Assembly: GCF_028372415.1 (NCBI RefSeq)
Contig: NC_092874.1
Location: forward strand, 57,759,865-57,823,864
Reading direction: 5' to 3'
DNA length: 64,000 nucleotides
Origin: Notamacropus eugenii
Taxonomy: Eukaryota > Chordata > Mammalia > Diprotodontia > Macropodidae
In this document: positions 11,181 through 22,839 of the stretch, piece after piece
How the letters are laid out: each line of letters starts with the position of its first letter
How positions within the stretch are numbered: position 1 is the stretch's first letter
The notes under the pieces: generated by a model
Told to the model about the DNA's origin: nothing
Database searches by the model: none
Seen by the model: the letters and a program-made list of their open reading frames with translations, nothing else
Position numbers and translations under genes: made by a program

Positions 11181-11239
11181 AGAGGTCAAAATCTACCTTT
11201 AAGTGGTGCATGATTTAATTATTATCTTTTTGACCTTTG
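11181..11239 (-). promoter_or_regulatory. Candidate CUBN proximal elements (HNF1-like and HNF4/PPAR-like)
   Basis: About 260-285 bp upstream of the CUBN ATG there is TTTAATTATTATC (11214-11226), which fits the HNF1 palindrome GTTAATNATTAAC at 10 of 12 fixed positions. TGACCTTTG (11231-11239) is the reverse of the HNF4/PPAR half-site core CAAAGGTCA, and a further AGGTCA lies at 11183-11188. HNF1A and PPARs are reported regulators of cubilin expression, so placement is sensible. The assignment is inference from short motifs. Confidence 0.3.
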
Positions 11240-12040
11240 CAATAGAGGAAAACTACTTTAGAAGAAGCTAGTGGAAATTACCCAGAAAAAAATGAACACA
11301 GGAAGAGGCTCTCTTAATGAATTTGGTCATGTTTTGATCTCAGTGACCAAGGGAACTGGGAAGACAAAAATGTTGAGATCAATATAAGAAAGATAATCCG
11401 GGATTTTTTTCGTTATTACCTATGTTACAACCTATTTTTCCTTATCATGAAAACTCAGTAGCTGAAGGAGGGGGAGGTAGCTTGTGTGAGGCAGTTCAAA
11501 TAACTGCAATTAACTGGACTGACCCCCATTCTCCTTCAGACCCTCTTGGAGATAATTCAGGACTTTGAACCCAAAAACCTTGGGGATAACACAGTCCATT
11601 CATCTTCTAGTCCAGGCTCTAAAGACAACATTGAGGAAAGCAATCACTGTGATGGAGGGGTCTGCTCTTTTGTCATCACTAACACCAGTTGCAACCACCA
11701 TCCTGGGAAGCAACCTCTCCATGGAAATAGAACCTAGAAGCTGCTTCTTTGGGTAACATCCTTGCCTCCTGGGCAGCTAACTGAGAGTTAATAAATAATA
11801 AAGTTCTCACCACCAGGGTCAGTCCTTGGTCCTGACAAACAGTTCGACATCAGAAACAGATATGATTATCTGAAGAATTAAAGAAGATGAATTACAACCT
11901 GCTTTGCCTCAAAGTCCTCAGGACCATGAAGCTTTATAGCTGAAACCAATAGGTATTGTCATTTCCAATAAAATGTGAGTTGCTTGTTCCTCTTTTTGTA
12001 TACCTAGCAATTTGCATGTAGAAAATATTGCATGTAGTAA
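11240..12040. other. Intergenic block, no assigned feature
   Basis: Upstream flank of CUBN. Contains GTTAATTGCAGTTA on the minus strand (about 11500-11515), a second loosely HNF1-like stretch. No gene or repeat recognised. Confidence 0.4.
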
Positions 12041-12047
12041 ATTCTTT

Positions 12048-12108
12048 TTCATTCATTATTCATTCATTCATTCATTCATTCATTCATTCATTCATTCATT
12101 CATTCACT
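12048..12108 (+). repeat. (ATTC)n microsatellite
   Basis: About 14 near-perfect cattcattcatt units. Confidence 0.97.
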
Positions 12109-12214
12109 GAAGTTAGGTCCAAACATCCTGCTTCTTTCTACCTCCTTATCTTTACTACATCTGACCTGCCTCTCTTTTCTTATTCTCCAAAAAAGTCCAT
12201 TATTTTATTTTAAA

Positions 12215-12275
12215 AAAAAAAATCTCATGTCACCTCCATGAAGCCTTTCCTGACAATCCCAGCTCTCAATTATCT
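12215..12275 (+). mobile_element. L2 fragment
   Basis: 'cacctccatgaagcctttcc' is the L2 motif; it ends in a T-run (about 12274-12291). Confidence 0.5.
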
Positions 12276-12719
12276 TTTTTTTTTTTTTTTTGTGAAACCC
12301 TAAAATTACCCAGTACCTTAGTATTGGCTATGGGGATAGCAGATAGGCAAATTAAGTGTATCTCCTGAGTCAACTTGCACAAAATAGTTGGGTGCTTATT
12401 CTGACAGGACCTTTGTTCACTTGCCTCAGAGGAGTTAGTGCTATAATCCCTTGTCTTTCCTCAATACATCTCCATTTCCAATGGAGAGTCCCAAAGTGTC
12501 AAAAAGGGCTGTATGAGGAAGGAAGCTGCAACGCGAAGACAGCAAGAACAGTTAGTGTGTCAAAAAAGAGAGAAATCTTCCCTCTTTAGGACAGTCACTC
12601 TACATGACAGCAGAGAGAATATGATTAACAAGAGATAAGACAGAAAAGTGCAGCTGTATCTGTCACAGAAGACAGGCCCTTGTCCTGGCAAGGAATTTAA
12701 GCCTCAAACTTGTTTGGAT

Positions 12720-12978
12720 TTGCAACTATTTAATCAAATGTGATTTAGACTATTTTTTCACATTTTTGTTTTTCTTATGGTTTTTCCCATTTGTTTTAAT
12801 TCTTCTATGCAACATGACCAATGTGAAAATGTGTTTAATAGGAATGTACGTGTAGAGCCCATATAAGATTGTATGTCATCTTGGAGAGGGAGGAGGAAGA
12901 GAGGAGGAGAAAATTTGGAACTTATGGAAGTGATTGTTGAAAACTAAAAGCAAATAAATTAATAAATTAGGAAAAAAA
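12720..12978 (+). mobile_element. L1 3' end fragment
   Basis: Ends with 'tatgcaacatgaccaatg', 'agagcccatataagattg', 'gaacttatggaagtgattg' and an A-rich tail. The same ending is seen at 33150-33727 and 52576-53650. Confidence 0.85.
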
Positions 12979-13194
12979 TTGTTATCTTCTCTTTTCTCCA
13001 GACAGTTAGTGGATTTTGAGGGTGGATTTTAAAGCTTCCAATACACACATCTCAAATATTAAATGCAAAACTAATTTCATTAAAACAAATAATCCAGGTA
13101 TCAGATTATATGGGTTTGGGATTTTTATTTTTGTAGTCATGATTATTTAACCTATGCCATGATTCAACATTTTGTGTTCTAAACAGTATGGCTT

Positions 13195-13420
13195 AACAAA
13201 TGGAATGTTGGAGGCAGAGTCAGGACCACCCAAATTCAAATCCTACCTTGGACATCTACTAGTCACCTAGCCAGACCTTTCTGAATCTTTTTTCATTCAT
13301 AAAACAAGGATAAAAATTGAGCCTTGTAGTAGTAGCTACTGGATTTGGTTGTGGTGAGGCTCAAAGTTACAAACCATGTAAAGTTCTTTCCAAAACTTAG
13401 AGCATTATAAAATTCTTCAG
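13195..13420 (+). mobile_element. tRNA-derived SINE, MIR/THER type, degraded
   Basis: 'gaggcagagtcaggaccacc', 'caaattcaaatcctacc' (B-box-like) and a MIR-like tail, 'ttgtggtgaggctcaaag...aaagttctttcc'. Confidence 0.65.
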
Positions 13421-13854
13421 TAATTATTGTCTCCTCAACAAAACTAGCATGTGTTAAGTACTCGATATCTGTTGATTTGATTTTTAAATCTTCAAAATTT
13501 CATAGCCATACCTGCAATGGACCTAAGAAATAATCGTGTAAGATCGTTGTGGAGAATTCTACATAAAATTCAAGCAAAGGATCTAAGATTATTACAGAAA
13601 TCACAACAAAGCTATTGGTTCAAAACATGTGACAACACAGATTTTATTTTTCTCAAAGTTATGAGACCCCAGAAATTATTTTTCAATCAGTTAAGAATCA
13701 ATCACGTGGCAACTTGGCTTTTCTTTTCTTTTTTTTCTTGTTTATTATTTAATTATGTATGCATTTTTTTGTTAAAGAAATAAAATGCTCAAATGAGAAA
13801 GTGACATTGTTAGTTCTAGAATAAGTTAGTATGTGTCTTAATGGATTTTATCTT

Positions 13855-14010
13855 TTTTTTTTGTTTCCTATCTAGTATTTTTCCCCAGTTACACGTAATA
13901 AAAAAATTTTTAACATGTTTTTAAAAGTTTGAGTTTCAAATTCTCCACTCCTCCCTCCCTACCCCACCCCCTCACTGAGAAGACAATCTATTTGAGCAAT
14001 TTACCTTTTC
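13855..14010 (-). mobile_element. L1 3' end fragment
   Basis: Complement of an L1 terminus (T-rich start, 'aaagtttgagtttcaaattc', 'cctccctccctacccc'). The same end type occurs at 20852-20945 and 59880-59953. Confidence 0.65.
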
Positions 14011-14074
14011 AATAAAATTTCCAGGAAATGTGAGCTGGAGGAGGGGGAGGGAAGGAGAAAGAGAAAGAGAAAGA

Positions 14075-14335
14075 AGGGATTAGTTTATACTAAGCTCTTA
14101 CTTGTGCCAGGTACAGTTCTAAGTGTTTTACAAATATTATCTAACCTGATCCTCTTAACAACCCTTTATAGTAAGGTGTACTATGATCTCCACTTTGTAG
14201 CTGAGAAAACTGAGAGTAAGTGAGCCCAGGGTCACCAACTAGTAAGAATCAGGGTCTACATTTAAACTCGGCTCTTCTTAACTCCAAGACTCTGTCCTCT
14301 GTACCATCTAGCTTGTCTGATGGCACCTCTTAAAG
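14075..14335 (-). mobile_element. MIR SINE, nearly full length
   Basis: Reverse MIR: CTAAGCTCTTACTTGTGCCA, TCTAACCTGATCCTCTTAAC, GAGAAAACTGAGAGTAAGTG, GGGTCACCAACTAGTAAG. Confidence 0.85.
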
Positions 14336-14501
14336 ATTCCTGAGACCTACCCTTTCTACAAAAGCAGCAGGAAAGGTCCCTTGAATGATTTCAATCTGTC
14401 CTTCATCACCTGAAATAGGATTTTCCTGTTTTAGCAAAAGGTATACAAAAGAGGTAAAGGCAGTTACTCTGCTACTGGATTAATCAGACAACTCCTGATT
14501 T

Positions 14502-14594
14502 AGGAAGGAAGGAAGGAAGGAAGGAAGGAAGGAAGGAAGGAAGGAAGGAAGGAAGGAAGGAAGGAAGGAAGGAAGGAAGGAAGGAAGGAAGGAA
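14502..14594 (+). repeat. (GGAA)23 microsatellite
   Basis: Uninterrupted GGAA tetranucleotide array of about 93 bp in the intergenic region. Confidence 0.98.
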
Positions 14595-14924
14595 TGAGAT
14601 AAAAGTTTCACATCCAGCTCACTGAGACCATTCCAGCTAAAATCAATAGTCAAGTCAGAAGTCTCATCATTTGAGGGTTAGGGGCAAGGTGGGCAGCTAT
14701 GAAAGCAAATTTCTATTTCCACAGCATCACGATGGATACTGTCTGATTGGTTCATCCAGTTTCATCCACAAAATACAAACACTGACTTGACTATGAAGAG
14801 ACAGCTACTTTCAAAGATCCAAGACTGGCCCATCTAGACTGCAGGCGCAGACAACGATGCCGTCCACATGTCTGAGGCATTTCTTCTGACTCCCTTCAAA
14901 CCCTATTCCCCCATCCCCCACAAG

Positions 14925-15000
14925 CACACAACAATTTTATAAACATTGGTTAAATGCAAGGCGCTGGGCTTTGCGCCCAGGATACAAATAAACCAAAAGC
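14925..15000 (-). mobile_element. L2 3' end fragment
   Basis: 'aaacattggttaaatgcaag gcgctgggctttgcgcccag gatac' is the L2 end in reverse. Confidence 0.5.
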
Positions 15001-15009
15001 TTGCTTTCT

Positions 15010-15740
15010 CTATAACCCCTCGGTCACCACTCCCATTGGTTACCACTACACCTTGGCATTATTCTTAGCTTTGAAAATAGGCAGAGATTTTTGGTAGTTG
15101 GAGTCAGGGCAAAAACAGCCTCTTGGTGGCTGTGAGGTTCACAATAGAGGCAAGCAGGGTCTGTACGAGGCCCCCTTCTTACTAGAAAATGAATTCCAAG
15201 AAAGGGTGGGTGGCTTAGTCAGCAACTTCATTTTTATTTTGCCAGAGCCCTGGGGTCCTTGCTGTGGAATAAAGGGAATTTAGAATTGCTGCTGTATTCT
15301 TATTACTCCCTTTCTGGAGCCTTTCTTCTTTTATATAAAAGATATATAAAATATTTTCTGATGAGTAATCTAAATATTTCCCTTTGCAGTTTCCCACTGA
15401 TCATCAACATCTGGAAATAATCCTTCAAGCTAACTCTTAAAAACACAGTGATGGCCATTAGGATATTTTCCCCTTTAAACTTAAGCACTTCATTTTCTGA
15501 TTCTTTTATAATTTGCAGTAATTCTAATAGGATTGTGCTTAATTAAAACAACATTTTTTTAAAAAATTTGTCCAAAGTATCACCTAGTACCCAACCCTAT
15601 CTGTATCCAGATTCATATAGAAAATAGTATTGAATGAATGATTATACTCACCATACAGCCTGCCCAGGATAGAGCTTCTGGAGGGAAATCTAATCCAATT
15701 CAATCCACATCAATCAAATCTAGCAAGCTGTTAGAAAGAA
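15010..15740. other. Intergenic, nothing recognised
   Basis: No coding, repeat or RNA signal found. Confidence 0.4.
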
Positions 15741-15744
15741 CCCC

Positions 15745-15835
15745 TGATGCACAGGACACTGTGCTAAATCCTGGAAATACAAAGATAAAAGCATTCCATC
15801 CCTCAAGTAGCCTACAAGCTACTTTGGGAGCTTTA
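15745..15835 (-). mobile_element. L2 3' end fragment
   Basis: 'acactgtgctaaatcctgga', 'aatacaaagataaaagcatt', 'cctcaagtagcctacaagct': L2 terminus in reverse. Confidence 0.65.
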
Positions 15836-15838
15836 TGT

Positions 15839-15882
15839 GAGTGTGTGTGTGTGTGTGTGTCTATGTGTGTATGTGTGTGTGA
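15839..15882 (+). repeat. (TG)n microsatellite
   Basis: tgtgtgtgtg tract with a few CTA/TA interruptions; Z-DNA-prone. Confidence 0.97.
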
Positions 15883-15889
15883 GATACAA

Positions 15890-16960
15890 CACATAAACAG
15901 ATAAGTACAAAAACCCCACCCAAAAGCTACTCCCCAACTTGGTACTCAAAGATTTGAAGGTCTGGGGGGACTTGGCAAGGGAAGTGGCAGCAATTTCCAG
16001 GTTCTAGGCTTCTCTGTGAATCCACACTCCTAGAACTAAAAAGCATGAGCCTTCACTTGTAAGACTACTTTCAATATTCAGCCAGGAGATATACTAGCTT
16101 AAAACAAAAGTATTTATGAAGATGACATAGTAAGAATTATAACTGAAAATCATTCCCACTCCCATATATTTAATGTACCCTTTCCCACAAATATATTCAG
16201 CCTCCATGGTTAGAGTGTCCCCTGACAGTGAGACACCCAGGTAGGAAGTAATGTGGCCAAGGCACCTCACACCTCCAGGACAGCAGGGACCTGATACTTT
16301 TTCTCTACTCATAATATCTTTACAAGTTTTTACTGGGGAGCCATCATTCAGCTGGGCTTCATGGGTCTGGTCCTCTCTTAGTTCAACTCCTGCCTTCCAG
16401 AACTTGTTGCCTCATGTCCATAGTCAGCTCTTTTCTCTGCTGCCTGGGGTTTACATGAACCTTTGAACCTTCAAAGTCCCAAACCAGAACTATGTGAAGC
16501 TGCTTTCTCTGACTGTTTCTCTCTGCAGTATCTTCAAATATTGTAGGAGTTAGAGGTGCAGAGGACACTTACAACAGAGGTGTCAGACTCACAGCTCAAT
16601 GGCATGAAATAGCCAGAAAACTCCCCAGGTGCTCCTGGAACCAGATTAACAAAATATAATAAAATAGGTAATGTTAATTTGTGGCTTTCTAAGTCAACAT
16701 GCAATCAGTGTTTCTATTTGAGTTTGACTCCACTGCTCTACAAAGCTACAGTCTGCCTTGCCTGTGCCACAACTGATTGAGCTGGGGAAGAAATGAATTG
16801 TCAGGGACCTATTTGCCTTCATAGACATGCACACACTAATTTGACAGGGAAAATAATATTATCAATCTTGAGCATCAGAAAAGGCATCCAGCAGGAATTT
16901 GTACAGCTTTTAATGAAGGTAGGGATTCTATGAGGTGGAAGTTAGGAGACAGTATGTGCA
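15890..16960. other. Intergenic, nothing recognised
   Basis: Mixed-composition sequence with no repeat or coding signal that I can assign. Confidence 0.4.
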
Positions 16961-16969
16961 TTCCAGGAG

Positions 16970-17210
16970 GCATTTGGGTGGCCTAATGGATACAGTGCCA
17001 GACCTGGAGCCAGGAGGACCCAAGTTCAAATCCAGCCTTAGACGTTCAGCAGCTGTATGACCCAGGGCAGTCACTTAACTTTGTTTGTCCCAGTTTCCTC
17101 ATCTGTAAAATGAGCTAGAAAAGGAAACAGCAGATCACTTCAGTATCTCTGCCAAGAAAACTCCAAATGGAGGCACTAAGAAATGGACATGACTGAAATG
17201 ACTGAATGAC
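16970..17210 (+). mobile_element. MAR1-type SINE (tRNA head, RTE/BovB-like tail)
   Basis: Starts TTGGGTGGCCTAATGGATAC (A-box-like), then AAGTTCAAATCCAGCC (B-box) and TGACCCAGGGCAGTCACTTA. It ends GGACATGACTGAAATGACTG, the complement of the BovB/RTE-type 'cagtcatgtc' tail. It would be Pol III-transcribed and RTE-mobilised. Confidence 0.88.
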
Positions 17211-17219
17211 TGCATGTGC

Positions 17220-17710
17220 ATTCTAGACATTGGAGGAAGACTATTCAAAGGTGGGCAAGAAAGGGCCAAATTCAGGTAACAGTAGGAGGGAAGTAAGACC
17301 AAAATGCAGAGTGAGTGGAGCAGAATAATGTGAGATACAGGCAAGCAGGAGTCAAATTGTAAAGAGCTTCAAATACCCAAGAAAGGAGTTTGTATTTTAT
17401 GCTAGAGGCAAGATAAAAATTTGTGGGCAATTTGTTCTTTAGGACTTTTATAACTATTATAGGAGATAGATTGGAGAAAGGATAGACTCGAATGCGACAG
17501 ACTAATTGGAAGGCTGTTACAACAGTCCAGATGAGCAGTAGTATGAGGCTGAACTAGGGTGGTGGGAGCATGAATGGGAGATAGAAGATAGATGTGGGAT
17601 ACATTATAGAAGTAGAAAAACTGAGACTTGGCAACTTAGCAGTTAGAGAGGGCAATTTCAGTTGAGTGATGAGGTCAGAAGTCAGACAGCAATGGGATGG
17701 AAGTAAGAGA
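17220..17710 (+). repeat. Old interspersed repeat, family not named (copy 2)
   Basis: 'tcaaattgtaaagagcttca', 'gaaggctgttacaacagtcc', 'agatgagcagtagtatgagg', 'aactagggtggtgggagcat', 'gagacttggcaac'. It aligns by eye with 58280-58560 and 8640-8960. Confidence 0.55.
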
Positions 17711-18059
17711 AAAGAAAATGGAAGCAATGTGTGTAGATGGATTTTTCAAGGAATTGGGACCAAAGGAGAGAAGAGAAATACGATAATATTTTGAGGAGAT
17801 GGTAGGGTTAATTGAAAGGGGAGACCTGGGTGTGTTTGTAGGCTGTAGAGAAAGAAGAATGATTGAAAGGCAAGCACTTGAGCTGGGAAGAAACAGAACT
17901 TGTGATTGCATCGGTGTGGGGAACTCTTGATCAAAGAGCTCCCTTTCCCCAATGCAGATTGGTACCTGTTCTCTTAGTCTTAAAAAAGTTGTCTGGGACC
18001 ACTGAGAAGTTATGTTACTTACCCAGGGTCATGTAGATAGTATGCGGTATTGGAGAGAT

Positions 18060-18370
18060 AAAGTATCTATCTACCTATCTACCTATCTATACATATATGT
18101 ATGTTTTATATATATATGTATATATATACACATATATATGCATACATGTATGTGGGTATGTGTGTATGCACCCCCCCCACATGTATGTGTACATCTACAT
18201 AAAACCAAAATATAATTCTGGCAAGGTAATATATAACAAAGGGTTTGACAGTATATTGAAGGAAACAGTTTTAGATGTGTGTGCATGTATATGTATGTGT
18301 ACATGTACAGATATTTAGGTATATATACATACAGACCCATATATGTATATATATATGTATATGTATGTGT
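18060..18370 (+). repeat. Compound (TATC), (TA), (TG) simple repeats
   Basis: Two blocks, 18060-18190 and 18275-18370, of ctat/ctac, atatat and tgtatg units, with a C9 run (about 18171-18179). Open frames across it are low-complexity artefacts. Confidence 0.95.
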
Positions 18371-18827
18371 ATTTTTTTAAAGGAAAGATATATCTGTACA
18401 TCTCTCCAAAGCAATTCAAAGTCAAGAAGCAAGAATAATCATACGAGTTAGTCAAGAAATACTTTGGAGGGCAGGGGGTGGCGCCAAGCTGATCACTGAG
18501 GAAGAGAAGAGGATTTGGCACTTGAGGGCAAAGGGGCAAAAGCAAGGTTAAGAAGAACAACATCTCAGTGCAGGCTGGGCAGAAGCTGTAGGAAGGACTT
18601 TGATCGGGATGATACAGGGACCTTGTTAAGAAGTAATAAAAGATCATTACAGTGGCATTAGTTGATTGAGAATTTGGATTATCAGACCAAGACACTGACT
18701 CTGCAGGGAACAAGGGGAATCCTTCTTGAGCAGAGAGTTGGAAAGAAAGCAGGGTCTGTAATGAACTAATGAAGTAGACTACAACTGGAGAAATTGAAAA
18801 GGGCATATTTATTATAGTCTAGGCACC

Positions 18828-18925
18828 TTCTTCATAGGGGTGTTGTGAGGACTGAAGCAAATAACTTATGTGAAGGGCTTTTATCAACCTTAAAGCACTA
18901 CACAAAAGCTAGCCATTATCTAAGC
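18828..18925 (+). mobile_element. MIR SINE 3' part
   Basis: 'ggggtgttgtgaggactgaa', 'ataacttatgtgaagggctt', 'aagcactacacaaaagctag'. Confidence 0.7.
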
Positions 18926-18929
18926 ATGA

Positions 18930-19600
18930 GGTGATAAGAGCCAGGACTATAAAATGAGAATCACTTTATTAGAGATATGTGGATGCTTTCCAAGAGTTTA
19001 GATAAGGAAGCTTTAATATCAACAGACATTAACTACAAACTACAGTTAACTTCAAATAAGCCTGAAAATTTAAATTAAGTAGCTGAGAATTTTGGAAAAG
19101 TGGTAGCTGAAGTGGGAGGTCAACCTACGTTCAAGGTGAGAAGAGTGGTCTGTAGCCTGAGAAAGCAGGGAAGTTGTAAAAGGCACAAGCCCCCTGGTTG
19201 ATCTGGGCTAGGCTAATGTAGGATTCAGGTCCTGGAAGCTGGTAAAGGCATCTCTTCTATTGCTGGCCATTCCTGAGAACAGGACTTGAGCAGCTTTCAC
19301 AGTGATAACAATAGTTGGATCCTCCCCAGGGAAGACAGTGTCCTTAAAGACAGGGGTCAAGGACTGACCCTTCTTCCCAGTATCTTTACTCTCTCCACTC
19401 CCCAATCACCATAAAAGTTTTACATTAGGTTTCCTTTTACTATTCATCTGATAGATGTAGAGGAATTTCAAGATAGGAGGTGGCATAAAACCCAAACAAC
19501 CAAAAACCCCAATAACTCATAGAAAGCAGACAGTGAGTCTGAAGTCAACAAAACGAACATAGTGCACAGCTTCCTTCCACTTTCCCCGTCTCCTCCCACA
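18930..19600. other. Intergenic, nothing recognised
   Basis: No assigned element between the MIR tail and the poly(C) tract. Confidence 0.4.
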
Positions 19601-19607
19601 TATATTA

Positions 19608-19632
19608 CCCCCCCCCCCCCCCCCCCCCCCCC
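19608..19632 (+). repeat. Poly(C) tract of 25
   Basis: 25 consecutive C followed by GCGGC; 25 G on the other strand. Unusual length for a mammalian homopolymer of this type. Confidence 0.97.
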
Positions 19633-19664
19633 GCGGCTGCCAATAGTTTTCATTCCTGTAGATT

Positions 19665-19795
19665 GATAGGACATTTACTAAGCACTTACTGTGTGCCAGA
19701 CACTGAACTAAGCTACAAGACACAAATACCAGCAGAAAGAAAAAAATCTTTGCCCTCAATTAGCTTACATTCTATGGAGGACAGCTTACATAAAG
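19665..19795 (-). mobile_element. L2 3' end fragment
   Basis: 'actaagcacttactgtgtgc', 'cagacactgaactaagctac', 'cctcaattagcttacattct'. Confidence 0.75.
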
Positions 19796-20084
19796 AGAGT
19801 TGAAGGTGGGGAGGAGTGGTAACTCCCCGCCCCCCATGAGGGCAAAGTGAAGTCCAGAGAGTCAGTAAAGAGGGGAGAAAGAAAAGAGATCGGTTGACGT
19901 GGTACTTCTTCAAATGGTGGTTCTGGAGAGGAACTTGCCATTCATAGGAAAGGCATCTTCCAAGGTGAGAAGGCTCCTCAAAAAGAGGCATTTTTTAGCT
20001 TGAAAAGGCTCCTGGGGTAGAGGTGCAAAAGTCTGGAGAGTCAGAAGCAGAGACAAGAGAGAATAAAAATAATATAAAATAACA

Positions 20085-20305
20085 ACAGGTAACATTTATA
20101 TAGCCCTATGTGCCAGGCACCATGCTTTACAATTATTTCATTTGGTCCCCACAATAACCTGGGAGGTAGGTGGAATTATTATATCCATTTTCCAGATGAG
20201 AAAATGAAGCAGACAGATTAAGTGACTTGCCTAAGTTCACACAGCTAGGAAGTTCTGAGGTTGGATTTGGACTAGGGCCTCCTTCCAGAGCTGGTGTTTT
20301 ATCCC
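20085..20305 (-). mobile_element. MIR SINE
   Basis: Reverse MIR: TAACATTTATATAGCCCTAT, CCCACAATAACCTGGGAGGT, TTTTCCAGATGAGAAAATGA, GTTCACACAGCTAGGAAG. Confidence 0.88.
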
Positions 20306-20719
20306 CTAGAAATAAAAAAACCTGGGTAAGGGAACACTTTGGTATGAAGGAGCCTCAAAATGTAATTGAGTTTAAAAGAGTGATCACAAATCCTTTCTGA
20401 TTTGATAACACAGGGAATGACAAGAAGGATATTGGATGCCTGAGGCAATGGGAGAACTCCCCACTGGGTCAGGGAAACAGTAAAGAAAAATGAGCCTTCT
20501 CAAAGCAGAGTAGACATGATTTATATTCAGTTGGGTGAAAATGGAAGGAAGCTGTGGGCTTTGTTTTGTTTACTTCAGATTCACTCTGCTTTCTATGAAT
20601 TATTGGGGTTTTTGGTTATTTTGGTTTTTTGCCTTCTACAAGAAACTTCCTATCAAGATAGCTCTCCCCACCTTCCCCATTGCTTTATATTTATGTTGCA
20701 CAGATCTTGTAGATACTTA

Positions 20720-20850
20720 AGGTGTGTCCATGTTTTCTCCCCAAAGAGAATGCAAGATCTTGGAGAGCAGAGACTTTATTTTGTCTCTGTGTTCCACTTC
20801 CTAGCACAGAGCTGGCACAAAATAGATTCTTAAGAAATGCTTGTTGAGGG
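20720..20850 (+). mobile_element. L2 3' end fragment
   Basis: 'gagagcagagactttatttt', 'cctagcacagagctggcaca', 'aagaaatgcttgttgaggga'. Confidence 0.7.
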
Positions 20851-20851
20851 A

Positions 20852-20945
20852 ATGGGAAAGGGAAGGGGGGAGGGAGAGAATTTGGAACTCAAAAAATGTT
20901 AAAAATTGTTTTATATCTAATTAAATAAAAAATATATATATTTTT
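20852..20945 (+). mobile_element. L1 3' terminus
   Basis: 'gggagggagagaatttggaa ctcaaaaaatg' followed by an A/T-rich tail; it abuts the L2 end at 20850. Confidence 0.7.
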
Positions 20946-20994
20946 TTAAATTCTTGTTGATTGCCTAGTTGAAGAAGAACCTACATGTGATACA

Positions 20995-21232
20995 GATTGG
21001 CTAGGTAGCACCATGGACAGAGTGTTGGACTAGAAGGAAGACCTAAGTTTGAATCCTGCTCAGACATTATCTACATCACAACCTTTATCTGCCTCAGCTT
21101 TCTCATTTGGAAAACAGGGCTAACAGTTGTCAACACTTGTGTCTCAGGGTTGTTGTGAAGATCAAATAAGAGAATGTATGTTGTGCTTTACAAAACAAAG
21201 CACTCTATGTATTCTATTATTATTATATATTG
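20995..21232 (+). mobile_element. MIR/THER-type SINE, nearly full length
   Basis: 'ggctaggtagcaccatggac', 'aagtttgaatcctgctcaga', 'tcagggttgttgtgaagatc', then TATTATTATTAT at the end. Confidence 0.82.
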
Positions 21233-21239
21233 AACACAG

Positions 21240-22500
21240 TTAAGGTCTTCTTCTGAAGAGGAGAAAGAGGGGGTGAGAATTGAAAACCCCCTCACAGTGT
21301 CAGTCATCATTTCGTGATGTCATAAGAGCTTTATTCCTTTGTAGTTTTTTGCTTGTTTACCAGTAGATTATGGATACCATTCCCTTGAGTAATCCCAAAG
21401 ATTCTATCAAAGAATTCAGAAATAACTTTGGTAATATTCACTTTATGACACTTTCTGTTGTCATTTAGTTTCCAATTATCTCTAGATTATACAGACTACA
21501 GGAAGAATAGAACATCATTCACTTCTATCTGGACAATTATCCCAAAGAATGAAAGTTCAAGATTTCTCCCAAGAAAGACTAATAACAACAAATACTTAAA
21601 TGTACTGAAATTGAATAAATGTGGTTTTTTGTGACTACCCTTCAGAGCACAAGAGCTCCACAGGAAGGAATACCAGAAAAAAAAAAGTAGAGATTAGATA
21701 AGATTAGATAAGCATAGTGATAAATGACTGATTCCTTTCAAGGTCCCTGAGTGAGGACTTTGATCTGGTGTACCTTCTATGAAAAAAAAAAAAAAAAGGT
21801 GCAAAGTTTAGCCCTTGCATTTTCCAATCTGACTCTCCTGTTTCTGCCCTTAATCTGAAAGCACGGAAAGTAAGCAGCCATAAAGGGAGCAATTATCGTG
21901 TTAACTTGACATTTGTTTTAGAAATTAGTTTCCAAATTGCAGCCTATATTAGTGATTATTTCACAAAAATTTTCATGTTTACTTGTATGTACAAAATTTA
22001 GCTGAAAGCTCTTTCTTGAACTGGATGGCTGGGCCAGATGACAGCTCCAAAGGATTTTGCTGTGAATGACACACTGGCTGTGTTGCAGTCTGCTGAAGCC
22101 AGTCCTCCTGTTCAAAAATGTTAGCCAAGGGGGTTAGGCTGGTAAGGAATGTATATTTCTAGATTTTATGTGTCTGGTGAATACCACGCCATTTTCCTAA
22201 TGAACAAATTAGGGCCTAGATGGGGAGAAAAGAGGAGAACTGGAGAAAACATTTTGATGGCAAAAACAAATGACAAGCCAAGAGAAGTCATTCTGAACAG
22301 ATATGGAGGTAATAGTTTAGCTATAAGTCAAAATATTTTAAAGAGATTAATCTGAGGAATTAGTCATGGCTATAGGAATTCTAGCATATTCCCAATTAGA
22401 AAAATTTCAAAAGAAAATTTATATTATGATAAACTAAGACAGATTATATCAACTTGACCTTTGCTGCAAATAATAATATGTACTTTGGGATGGGGGTGGT
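21240..22500. other. Intergenic, nothing recognised
   Basis: AT-rich sequence with an A17 run (21782-21798). No coding or named repeat seen. Confidence 0.4.
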
Positions 22501-22839
22501 ATTAAATGTTTTTTTTTTAATCAAATCAAGTAACATTTATTGAGTGCTTTGGTGTTCAAGGCACCAAAAAGGGTACCCAAAGGAGTGTAAAATGAGAGCT
22601 AGTTTTTAGTCTGTGTAACTGAGTGGATGTGTATCAACAGGAGGAGGAAAATGGATAAGTAAGGAGCTAATTGGCTTGGGGTAAAGCACTTTGCTGTGTA
22701 TAGGAACCAGATGAAGGAGCAGATGCTGAAGTATATGAACTCTGGTCTGAGAGAGACTGCATACAGGGAGATAAGATGGTGGCCGAGGCCCTAGCGGCCC
22801 CACCCTCCATGGTAATATACATCTTCATTGTCCTCAGAG

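Noticed and set aside
14351..14409. Candidate CUBN exon on the minus strand with good splice borders (reads DEGQIEIIQGTFPAAFVE)
   Set aside because: Its only donor leaves phase 0, while exon 2 needs phase 2; the required frame has a stop. The exon at 10834-10955 fits phase, signal peptide and furin site instead.
18315..18806. 163-codon minus-strand open frame
   Set aside because: It spans simple repeats and the complement of purine-rich sequence, ends in YIYIYIYIYI low complexity, and has no domain or splice context.
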